DNA of 64,000 bases from Dimorphilus gyrociliatus (taxonomy: Eukaryota; Annelida; Polychaeta; Dinophilidae): NCBI GenBank assembly GCA_904063045.1, contig CAJFCJ010000009.1:2622631-2686630 (forward strand). The letters are read 5' to 3'. Shown piece after piece: positions 21,093 through 32,100 of this stretch. Below the pieces are notes generated by a model that worked only from the letters and a program-made list of their open reading frames with translations, did not search any database and was not told where the DNA came from. Within the stretch, counting starts at the first letter, position 1, and each line of letters opens with the position of its first letter. The position numbers were made by a program, and so were the translations under genes.

Positions 21093-24000
21093 CTAGCAAA
21101 ATTGTTCTCTATGCCTTTTAGGTCTACAAGTACAACTATTTAGCTTCATATATGGTTCTGAAAATCTCCTCTGATTCGGGCAACGAAATTCGACATCTAT
21201 AACGTCAAAATCTTTTGGATAGCAACATTTCTTCTTTTTACAATTCGAACAGTAATTTAGTTTATATTTGACGGCACTCCGACATCCTTTGTACTCTAAA
21301 TATTTGATTTCGTCACGAAACTTCCACGTAGCTGGACACTTTTCTTTTTTATTTTTCATATGTTCGTCTATTAAATGGCATGTTCTTATCATGCACAGTC
21401 TCTTCTCTTTTATTTTTGCGCAATTTTCATTATCATTCCGAACACGGAACGATATACCCATTCCACACGATTTTGTGCAGGGAGACCATACGGAAGTTAC
21501 ATTTGGACAGGGTACTCTCGACGGAGTTGGTTCAGGATTTGACGGAGGATCCAAAATAAGTGGACAAACCCATTCTTTGCAACATTTATTACCAATATTA
21601 ATAAGTAAAGGATTTCTACAGTGTCTAGAACGTGGTGCCCTTTCCTCATGAAGACACTTATTAACGCAAGTAACAACACCATTTTGACAGGTACACTTAT
21701 ACCGACAAGATTCACCATCGAATTTATCACCATCCTTATAAAATACTCCATTGAAATTACACTTTTTTGCGTATTGACTTTTCACTGAAAAAGAGAGAAA
21801 TAAAAACATCAATAAAATTCATTGAATAACTTAATTTGTAATTATCAAATAAAAGTCTCAACTATCTGCTTTCTGTTTTATAATTAATTCTAAACGCTTA
21901 AGATTTTCTCCTATTCTTTGTGCTCTATAAAGCTTCAGATAAATTGATTCTTTTCTTTTTTTTAAGGTTTTGCTTGTTAAATTATAAGAATAAATGACCT
22001 TATTCCATCCGACTGTTGTATAATAGCAAGATTCTTAGGGAATAATTATTAAATTAATGCATTAAATTAAAAAAATTGCAGAAAAATTACAGCAATTCCA
22101 GATTTTTTTTAATGGAGACCCTCTTTAGAGATTTATCTCTAATTGTTTTCTTATCGATTTTTTCACAATAATTCTTACTTTTAGATCAAGAAACGGAAAA
22201 TAACAAAGTAATATACATCCACTCTATATTTTTAATATAAAGAAACTGCAATGGAAAATTGCAGTATATATATATATATATATATATTTATTAAGGAGAT
22301 ATTTGATATGAAATTAGAAGCAGTCTTTCTGTCATATTTAATTTCTAAGTTCAAAGGAATTTTATTACAGCTGCAATAAAAAAGGACAATAGATCGACAT
22401 GTTTTTATTTTAGGGAGCGTCTATTAAGTAACCTTATCATTCATCAGGTATGTGGTTGCGAGTCTATTTCAATACAAGCTCACTCTCTGTTGATTCTACG
22501 AATTTTCTCTTTCAATTAAGATGAAACACAAGAAACAGTCGTTTACAACTACGACTACTTCTATAAAGAACTGGAGAAAAGGATGTAAAAGTGTATCAAA
22601 GAGGTATATATAGAAGAAAAGGAAGAGAATTAGAAAAGGACGAAAGTAGAGAGATGGAGAGAAGGAATAAAAGTTTTCGTGATTTCCAGCAAAGAATAAT
22701 CAAAGGTTGTTAATTTGTAAAGAGTAGAATTTCAATCATGTGTCAACTTCAAAAGTTTTTGGACAGAGAGTTTAACAATTCTACCTTATCTATACGAGCT
22801 AAAAATAGCATTATTTTGAGGAGCATTTAGTCTTTAAGCTCCATTTTACTATTCATATTATCAATCGTTCTTTTATATTTGCTGGGTTACTTTCATCTCC
22901 TCTCTATCCTCTCTCTTTCTCTTCTTCGTAACTTATTTGCATGTATTTTGTAAAATTATAGCTAGTACAAGTTCTTTTTTATTGATTTTTCATGTTTATT
23001 CTTATTCTTTTGTTTCCCTTTAATTCTTGTAATTTTTTCAATTTATAAAAATTCCGTTTACATCCGCAAACAATAGTCCTATATGTCAACTCACCTTTGC
23101 ACCTTCCTCTAACCTCTCTCCTCTCTTCATTATCGCAATACAAGTGTTTCTCTTCATCGCAGACGTGTTTGTAATCGCAGTAATCTCCGTACTGTCGGGC
23201 GCAAACTTGACAACATCCGCAACCATCTTTCACCTTTCGTATACCGTCCATACATTTTTCGACCTGACATTCGTCGCATTTACTGTATTTTGTACATCTT
23301 CCTGCCTCCTGTAATCGATAAAGAGTAAGTAGTTTAAAGAAACATCCACGAGACAAAGCTTTTTTTCATTAAATAATAATTTGAAAAGAGTAACACCAAT
23401 CATAAAAAGTTCGGTGGAAAACCTTTAGGGATGGAAAAATGTTCCCCTAATTGTTTCTTTGGGATAAACTATGAGAATATTGTAAGAATTTCTTATGGCC
23501 TCTATGAATTCTATAAATAGATTTATGGGCGGGATAAAGAAGGGTAGGGAAGAATGAGGGATGGTGATTAGTTGGATTTTTTTCCTGTTTAGACATGTCA
23601 TGTTTGTGTTCATCATTAGTCATTGTCGCCGGATGACTGGCTGGCAACATAAAAAGAAAATTTGAAAAATCGCTACTGGAAACGCTTATTCGTGCGTCTA
23701 TTTTCCGTTGTGTATTAGCCAGAGTATCTATGAATATTATGTGTATATATATATTAGTTCTATGTATACCATATTATAACTGTATTGAGTTTGTCAACCC
23801 CTATTTCCCAACTGCTTCTTCGTTCTATTTATTTCCATCGTTAATGCCTCGCACAATTTAAGGAAACGCCCTTCAAAAATTTTTCATCAGGGAAAGACGC
23901 TATCGTTCCTCCCCTCCTTGCTTCCTTGTCTCTATCTAATATTTTATATTCTTGTCTATCTTTCTCTGCTTTTATTATTTTTCTTATAGGAAATTTTGTC

Positions 24001-25587
24001 ACCAAACCAGGACAGTGGGATGGGAAAAGAGTGAAAAGTTCTTTTTTTACGAAAATCATAGTTTGTTTACTCTGCGAGTAGCGTCTATAATTTCGAAATA
24101 TAATAGGCCTATAGATATTCTATATTCCAAGTCGTTCTCCCCTAGCTTAATGTGAGTAAATATACCATAAAACTGCTTTCGTGAGAGAAACGAATTTATT
24201 ATCAATTTGGTAGCGGCAAAGATAGGTCATAATCATTGTTATTTACACCATTTATAATTCATTTTTAATAAATATATAGTATACTGAATATATCTAGGCG
24301 TCAATGTTGACATACATAGATATCATAGTCGCTTAGACGCCTATTTATAGCCTATTGTATATAGTATACCTACAAACAATTTGTAAATAGTATTAGACTA
24401 ATATGTATTGTATATAGGAAAAGGATAAATAAAGGAAAAATTTCGTGCATATGCAAATTGTATAAATATTAATGGGTTCATATCTAATTCTTATCAATTA
24501 TTAAGAAAACAAATAAGTTGAGAAGAGGAATAGATACCGTTGATCGACTAGAGAGAACAGAAAAAAGGGAGGAAGAGGGAGGGACGAAGGGAGGGATTTT
24601 TTGAAGTCCGATAGACGGCAACATATTATTTCACGGTTGGCAAATCCTAATGGACTTTTGCCGCTTGTTGTCTTAATTGAAAATCTTCAATTTATATACA
24701 CATAGCAACTGCTATTTATAGATATCAAAAAGTTGGAAGCTAGAACAAGCAAAAGGGTAGCCTTGGATGTCTGCAGCCTGGAGTAGGGGTGATATTTGCT
24801 ATTGCGTCGTAAAATGCAGCAATTTACCGAGTAAATGATACTCTAGTGAGAAGAAAAGGAAAACGGCAAAGGAAAGAAAAGAGATAGGATTTTTTTCCCC
24901 TTTCTTACTCCTTTTTATGCAATGCATCGATTCGGTCGCTACGAATTAAACGACTAGTCGCTTAATTGTTTTAGCCAAAGGGGGGTATAGAAATAGTAAA
25001 GGGTATATAGTAGCCATTTGAAAGGGCGTTAAAGATTCTTTCATCTTGTACCAAAATTAAGCTGCTATTTATAATCTACATTATTCATTCTTTACTTTTA
25101 CATTAAACAATCGGTTTTTAGAAATCTTTCGAGCTTTGGAGGTCAGCCTGTAAGACTAGTTTTTTAAAGAATTGGGTTAGTAGGCAGCACAATTATACGA
25201 CTAATACTGGAACTTTAGCGTGATGTATGGAAATAAACGGTATAGCCTAATCAAAATGCAGGGCGAAAATCGCTTGTGAAGTGGCGCGAATTAGTCTGCG
25301 CTGACCAACGCGGACTTAGTTCATGAATACGAAAAGAGTACAGTTGTTTGTCCATAAATCGATAGGAAACCCCCTCCCCACTTCTCCCTACTTTTCTTAG
25401 TTTTTCCATCCTTATGTCACCTATTTGTCCATTTACCTATACAATTAATCAGAATCAAAGACTCTCCTCTAATTAGGATCTACAGATTTACATCAAGGAA
25501 ACAAACTGTTACGATAAAAGAGAAAAAAAAGTGTTAACCATCTCTCATTTATCTCAATCATTATCTTTTACAACTTGATTTCTTTCT

Positions 25588-25638
<51 letters not shown>

Positions 25639-26810
25639 CTACTACACTGTTATCATTCTCGCCTTTTTCCCTAGCTATTTTATTTCTTATTAATGGACTG
25701 GGATGGAATAGAAATTCAATAAAATCATAAAATTTACAAAGGAAATTGTTTAATACGTATTAGACAACTCTATTTAGTACGGGGGAAAGAAATTACATTT
25801 ATTACATCTATATCATATATTTATGAGGTAGGTCTATTCTTTAGGCCTAGTACCCATATACGTATTATTTTAATTGTATAAACCCATAGCTCCCGCTCAT
25901 GCCTTCCTCTCTTTCTCTCTCTCTCTCTCTCTTTCCCTCTGTTTTCCTTCTAAATTCCTATACATACAGATAGAGCAAACTGCTGTTATTTTTTCCCCGA
26001 GTTGTAAAAGATATTAAGCAAAGGGAAAAAGTTGATTGAACTGATTATTTTCCTATGAACAGAAGAATAACTTCGATAAAAAGTTCCAAGTTTGCGGGGG
26101 GTAACGCTTAATTATAAATCGTAGTGTGGTTTGTGGTATTTAAACAGGCTTTTCTTTAATTTAAAGACTTTACTTTTACTTTATAAAAAAAAAACTATTA
26201 GTCTAAATTCTCTTTCTTTCGCTTCGAAAAAACATTCACAAGTCTTCTGCTTCTATATGTTATTTTTAGGTAAGAGACGCCCTTTTGCATGCCTCTTTCC
26301 AAACTAAGAGAAGTGCGGAATTAGGCGTCAACCTCGTACAAGATAATAACACGCTGATCACGTGATTTCCTATATCCTTTAAGTCACGTAATTTTTAAAT
26401 TATTTTTTTTTGTGTATCTTTAACGGAAACTGACAAAAGAAAGTAATCGTCTTTTTTCTCCTTAATTACACAATAAAACCCTTTAATAACGTATTAAGTT
26501 TCTTATTCATCCATTGTTCTTTATTTGTAACGCACGAAGCGTAACTCTGCCCTCGTTCCTCATTTTTCCTCATTTTCATTTTAACTATCTTCCAATACCG
26601 AGTTACCGAGATTGTTAAGCTAACAAACCGGCTTATAAGTCGTTTGTCAACGTCGACAACGGTGTAAAAAAATAATACTTTTATGTGACCTATTATTGGT
26701 GTATATCAATACGTCGACGCTTCTAGTTAGTTTTTAATAAATTAATTTTCAATGTTTACGGCAAAGTTAATTAATATTGATAAATTAAAAAAGAGAAGAG
26801 TATAGGGAAA

Positions 26811-26843
<33 letters not shown>

Positions 26844-27576
26844 AAAAGAATGAGATAGTACAGGATAAACCAAGTTAAACGATGAAATAGTTAAATAGGA
26901 GAATAAACGCAATGAGAGTTTGTTTACATAAAGATAGAATTTGATAATGGCGTTACTTTATTAGTTCGAATTAGACGTATATAAAAAAAAAGAGGTAAAA
27001 CCAAAAGTGTATAAATAACATATATCTGTTTAATACTATTAGCTAATATGTCAAAGTATGAAGTAAAGGTTTACTTGGCTATGAAAAATTCGGAAATAAC
27101 CATATTTACCTAAAGGGAAAGAAACGGAATAAGTTAATATCACAAGCAGATGCGTAATATCATTCGATAGTAATGCATATATAAGTTTTTCATAGAACAC
27201 ACTCTTCATCTTTGAGTACTTGTCGCAATTATGAAATATGTTTTCAAGTCTATTTATATACAGTATATACAGTATAATCTACTAGCTGAATAGCTTTATA
27301 TTTGTACCAGAAACCTCTTTAATTGATCAATAATGATATTAACTATTTATAAACTCCTACTCTCTAATTCTCCTTTACCGTTTTGTTTGTTAATTATTTA
27401 CAAACCTCGCTTGGATTGTGATGAGATCTCTTTGACAAACTTCTCACTTTCGGTAAACTTTTGTGGAGTAGACGCATTTTCATAAATTCACAATGGTAAC
27501 AAGGAGCGTGTAGATCGGCTCCGATCTCCATCTCCATGAGGAAGAGACCCAACAGCGAAAACTTGATAAATTCCAT
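21093..27576 (-). CDS. CCN-family matricellular protein (CTGF/CYR61-like)
   Basis: Three exons (minus): 27406-27576, 23095-23308, 21093-21784; 358 residues. Exon 2 is an IGFBP-type module (GRCTKYSKCDECQVEKC, then VKDGCGCCQVCARQYGDYC). Exon 3 holds a VWC module (CNFNGVFYKDGDKF to KCCKEWVC), a thrombospondin type 1 repeat (WSPCTKSCGMG) and a C-terminal cystine knot ending NSCTCRPKRHREQFC. This is the complete four-module order of CCN proteins, secreted regulators of adhesion and growth-factor signalling. Exon 1 is less certain: it gives a hydrophobic start (MEFIKFSLLGLFLMEMEIGA) plus about 37 extra residues with a KR site before the IGFBP module. It is supported by phase, a donor GTTTGT and a TATA box 125 bases upstream. 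Modules 2-4 are very secure; exon 1 about 0.55. Confidence 0.88.
25596..25638. repeat. (CT)n followed by (GT)n microsatellite
   Basis: About 16 CT units pass directly into five GT units, within CCN intron 1. Confidence 0.9.
25911..25932. repeat. (CT)n microsatellite
   Basis: A pyrimidine run of mostly CT units, about 270 bases after the compound CT/GT tract. Confidence 0.8.
26812..26843. repeat. (GA)n microsatellite
   Basis: A GA run of about 16 units with one interruption (GACAG), the opposite polarity to the CT tracts upstream. Within CCN intron 1. Confidence 0.85.
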
Positions 27577-27684
27577 AAAGAAAAGGGGATCTTGATAACT
27601 CGATGTGAGAAAGAAAAAAGCAAGAGATAGAAAACGCTTCTGGCCACGCTCAAACAAACAATACTAGACTCGTACAATTCGTTT

Positions 27685-27706
27685 GACGCCAGGCGTCTCT
27701 TTATAG
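27685..27706 (-). promoter_or_regulatory. CCN core promoter: TATA box and GACGCC inverted repeat
   Basis: Read on the minus strand, CTATAAAG (27706-27699) is followed at once by the inverted repeat GACGCC-T-GGCGTC (27697-27685). A start near 27675 would give a 5' UTR of about 100 bases before the ATG at 27576. The same GACGCC/GGCGTC core recurs in intron 1. Confidence 0.5.
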
Positions 27707-28162
27707 CTAGTTCTCTTATAGACACTATTTCATATATATATATAGTATATATGCTTATTCTTTCATACTTCCATACTTTTTCAATATTTTTTACAATGAT
27801 TCTTTATTTGATTCCATGAAGATTCGATAAGGTTTCCTGCTTCTCGTCCAGCTATAGCAATTAAAGCACAGTCATTGAAGAATAAATTCATACAGTTTGT
27901 CTCTTCTCAAATCTCACTTGTAACGTTTCTCCAATGAATATTTAGTGTTATTTTTCTTGGTATTTTCAATAAGAATAAGAATTTCTATACAGGATTCGAG
28001 AAGAAAAGCATCAACTGCTAATAAAGAATCGAAAGGTAATTTGAAGAGGTTTATGTCTTAAAGAAGGATAAAGCAGAAGGAAATAATACTAAGCCCACAT
28101 AGCCTTTGATCGTCGAGGTAACCGAGAAAAGTGAAAAAGTCAATGAGATAATCAGGCCTAAT

Positions 28163-28175
28163 CCGCCTTAGGCGG
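28163..28175. repeat. GC-rich inverted repeat CCGCCTTAGGCGG
   Basis: Six-base arms CCGCCT/AGGCGG around a single T, about 460 bases upstream of the CCN TATA box. Unusually GC-rich for the region. Confidence 0.6.
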
Positions 28176-28180
28176 GAGAA

Positions 28181-28204
28181 TATGTAACATGTACATGTTA
28201 CATA
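28181..28204. repeat. Perfect 24-base palindrome
   Basis: The half TATGTAACATGT is followed directly by its exact reverse complement. It starts six bases after the GC-rich inverted repeat, upstream of the CCN promoter. It may be a site for a dimeric transcription factor or simply cruciform-prone DNA. Confidence 0.7.
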
Positions 28205-29192
28205 CGTAACACTTGCACAGTAGAGATATGTAATAGTTTAGCTATTTCTACATATAAAACAAAATTTCAGGTTATAAATATCACTAGAACGTAATTTATT
28301 CGAATTTCTTTTGGCCTAGCCCTTTATTTTGATGAAAGCGAGATATTTAGATGAAAAATACATAAAATACGGACATAGTTCTGTCTAAAATCTCTCCTTT
28401 ACTCTATCTTATTCAACTTGCCAAGCTTTTGGTTCCTTTTCTATTAATTAGCCTAAAAGATAACCTTTTATCGTTTTTGTACTACGATCAATGTTTGAAT
28501 AACGAATCAACGCTATTAATTTATAAAATACACCTGAAAAATATGGTCGTAAACGCATAGATCTATCGTTCTTTAATTTATCTTTGTTCTCTCCTAATCA
28601 AACATTCCCCTATGAAAAAAAACTATGGTAAATTATCTTTGTAATGCCGTGTCCTTGCAATCGTCTTTTTTGTGCTTTTCAATATGAAATATATTCCTAA
28701 GAGAATAACAAGTCAAATACAACCAAAAAAAAACCATTTCCAATGAAATAGCATCATTTGAATAAATATGACAAACATATTCTATTCTTTCAATAGATGG
28801 CGTTATAAAAAAAATTTCTTTTAATACATACATTCAATTAATTAATAATAAATTTTTCATAATTCAAACTCTCTAAATCAGAGTGACAAACTGACAAACT
28901 GACAAAACAAAAAAAAATCCCCCAAATCGTCTTAATGAAACACTGAGGAATTTTCATACAGTTGATGTTTTATATAGAGATTTCATTTTACGAATGTAAA
29001 GGAAAAGATGTAAAGTATAGATGTTTGTCAATTGCAAACTACTTAAAATATTTCATTTGGGTTATTTTCCATATTTATATTCTGTATTTGATTTAAAGAA
29101 CAACTGGAAGGATTAAAGATTTGTAAAAATAATTGGAAGACATTGAAATTATAGCACGAAATGTATGAAATATAATGTCGGTTTTTTATGTT

Positions 29193-32100
29193 CTAATTAT
29201 CTTCTGCGGGAAGAGATTTACTTCTTGATTTTCTTCTATCCTTCAGCTTCTTTAGGCGTTCGTTATCGTCCAGTTTTACCGGTGGTGCTTTAACTTCCCT
29301 TTGTATCGATTCCTATATAAAAGTAAAATATTATTATAATTCTTACTTTACTTTAAACGATTAATGTTTACCTCAGTTGATAGAGCTATCCTATATCTTT
29401 CGTCTAGTTGTTTCGATAAACGTTCCATTTCTTCGGCGTTTTGAGGTATATTGGGTTTTTTGGATGATACCGGCGTTACTTCTCTAACAACAGACTTTTC
29501 GGTTCTGGCTCTTTCTAGTTGATCTCTCGTCTGTTTTCTCTGCCTTTCTCTCTCCTCTTGAAGATTTCTTTCCAATTGTATACGTTGCTCTTCACCACGA
29601 AGCAAAACTTCTTGTACTTCGCTCTGAGACTTTCTCCTCTGGCCCCTAAGACGTTTTTTAAACTGTTCTTCTTGTCGAGTCTTTTCCCTTTCGAGAGCTT
29701 CGGCTTTAGACGCAACGTCTCTTTTGAGACGAGCGAATTCTTTTTCAGCCAAGCTATCGGAGAATTTCGTAGGTATAACAGTCTTTTCTCTTTGAAGGCC
29801 AGGAATTTGGACTTCGGCTGAAGTGGACCTCTTTGATTTTATCGAACTAGAATCGATTAAACCATGATCTTCAATAGATTGTTTTCTTGATCGTTTCCTT
29901 TCGGCTAGCCTCTTTCGCATAAGTTCGGTTTGTCTACTCCTCTCTTCCGAAATTTTCTGCTTAATTTTTTGTTCGTCCTCTTTCGACGCCTCTAAAACGG
30001 AAGCAACAGCTTCTTCCTGTCTCACTGTAAAAAATAAAGAAAATTAGTAATACTCAATGATTCTTTCGTAAGATGGCAAAGTTTAACAGATAAACGATTA
30101 TATTACGTCTTAATTCCCTTTCAGATCTTCTAGCATCTAATTTGCTCAATGCTATTTTCTTCTGACGATCAATACTCCTAAGCAAAGCCGATTTCCTTCT
30201 TTCATAGTCTTCTTTTAATCTAAATTAACGTATAGAATTTAAAGAAAAAATGTTACATGTCCTAAAGGCATAAAGGTAGAGAAAAGAAAACAAAACGTTA
30301 CTTTGCCAATTCGGCATCAATATCAACTCCTTCACTCATATTCTTTCTTATTTTAGACTCTTTATCATCGAATTCTTGTTTCAAATCTTTTTCTGCAGCC
30401 TCTACTTGTGTCTGTGAAAGTCCAGCTTCAACTTTTTCTTCCTCTCTAACTTTAAATAATAGAGAAGTTAGATTATCAAAGTATCCTTTTAAATTAGTAT
30501 TCTTCTGATGTTTTAAAAGTCTTATCACTTCATCGCCATGCATCTTTCCCATCTTATCACTAATTGCCATAATTTCCGCTTTTTGCAATTGTTGCAAGTC
30601 GGCTAAGAGGCTAATGGCAATTTGCTGTTGTATTTTTTCTGTATCCTCGTTTGGATTAACTAAATTATCCAGTTCAGCTTTTAAAAGACAAATATAGGAT
30701 AAGTCTACACTCTCTTTCGTATTTAATGAATTTAAAAAAACAGGCCTAATAAAACGTCAGTTCTTACACGATTAGTTATAAAGAATTTAGCGTAGTACCT
30801 CTAGATTTCAGTAAAGCAGCCTTCTTTAGTATCGAAAATTGCTTAGTTCTTTCATCTGCAACCTTTCTCAAGTGGACCTCCTTTTCTAATTCGGATAAAT
30901 TGTCTGTGGACAGTTGTTCCATTTCTTGCCTCCAATTGGCTCTTTCTCCCTGCATATTCTCTAAATCAGACTTTATACTCTGAAAGTTGTAATTATAACG
31001 GAAGTAAAGATTAAAAAATAGGTATCATATGAAGGCAAAAGCTAATTAACCGGAGTGGTCATAGACATTAGTTGAGCTATAAGGTCTTTTTCTGAGGCTC
31101 CTGAGGCTAAAAGCCTTCCCAGTAACTTTCGCTCATTTGCATGGCATCTCTCTAACCTTTCCATAAATATATGATGCAAAGGTCCTATTCCTCTACTCTT
31201 AAGATCGTATAAAGCCCGTGAATCCTCTTCTTCTATCTTTTTGTCCTCTTCCAAGAGTTCATTATAAATTTCATCCTTAGTCTTATTTCTATACTTTAAT
31301 CTCATAGCAGCTAATCTTTTAGTCGCCAATTCTCTTTGTCTTTCTCTCTCTGCTGTTATGGATTGTTCTGCCCTATTCCCTTCAGTTAATAATTCAGAAA
31401 CAGCAGCTTTTAAATCGTTTTCTCTTTGTAAGCGTCTCTTCTCAGCTTTTTGTCTTGCCAATAACATTTGTTTTTCCTTTTCTGTCAATGCTCTAACAGT
31501 TTGAGATTTAAGTAGAGCAAGAAGAGCAGCTTGCTCTTCTTCAAAATGCATTTGAAGATCTTCGAGAACATTCTAAGAAAAGTCAAATAAAATACAATGA
31601 TTAAAACAATGTATAAAAAAGTGTTTTTTTTTACCCGACGTCGCTTTGACTTCTCTTCAATTTCTTCTTCGTCCAATAAAGCATCTATAAGAGCTGGATT
31701 TGTACTAAGTCCCTCTTGTTTTCTTTGATTTATTAATTGTTTACTCCTATTAGCCCTATTTTCAATCCTTTCCTTTGATTCTTTCCAAGTGTCTCCAACT
31801 TCAATATCCATGTTACCTATTAATTCTTCAGCTTCATTTAACCTCTTTTCTTTTCTTAATTGCTATTCATTTCAATTTTAAATATCACTGTTTCCTTTAT
31901 TAGTTGAGAAAAAAATCCTACCTTTTCCTTTAATTTAACTTCTATTAATAGATTTAGACGCTCTTCGTCACTTAACTTGTTCCAGGCCTCTTCGCCTCCT
32001 ACTTTTTCTGTTAATGCACCTACTAAAATCTTATTTCTCATACTCTCATATTTCATATCTAAAACTTTCATCATTTCATCTTCAACTTTCTAAAATTATC

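Larger units (their letters stand above)
23309..27405 (-). other. Long first intron of the CCN gene
   Basis: At 4.1 kb this is about sixty times the usual intron in the window. It contains CT and GA microsatellites, an E-box TCACGTGA (26358-26365), several copies of AGGCGTC/GACGCCT (24296, 24336, 26323) and two TAGGCCTA palindromes (24104, 25842). No exon with a recognised domain was found on either strand. It is a plausible location for enhancers. Confidence 0.5.
27577..29192. other. Upstream region of the CCN gene and 3' flank of the coiled-coil gene
   Basis: No coding frame recognised. Two inverted repeats lie side by side at 28163-28204. A short tandem of GACAAACT occurs near 28881-28905. 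Confidence 0.5.

Noticed and set aside
27577-27657. N-terminal extension of the first CCN exon up to 27657
   Set aside because: The codon at 27657 is TTG. The first ATG that gives a hydrophobic leader is at 27576, and the segment lies within the expected 5' UTR after the TATA box.
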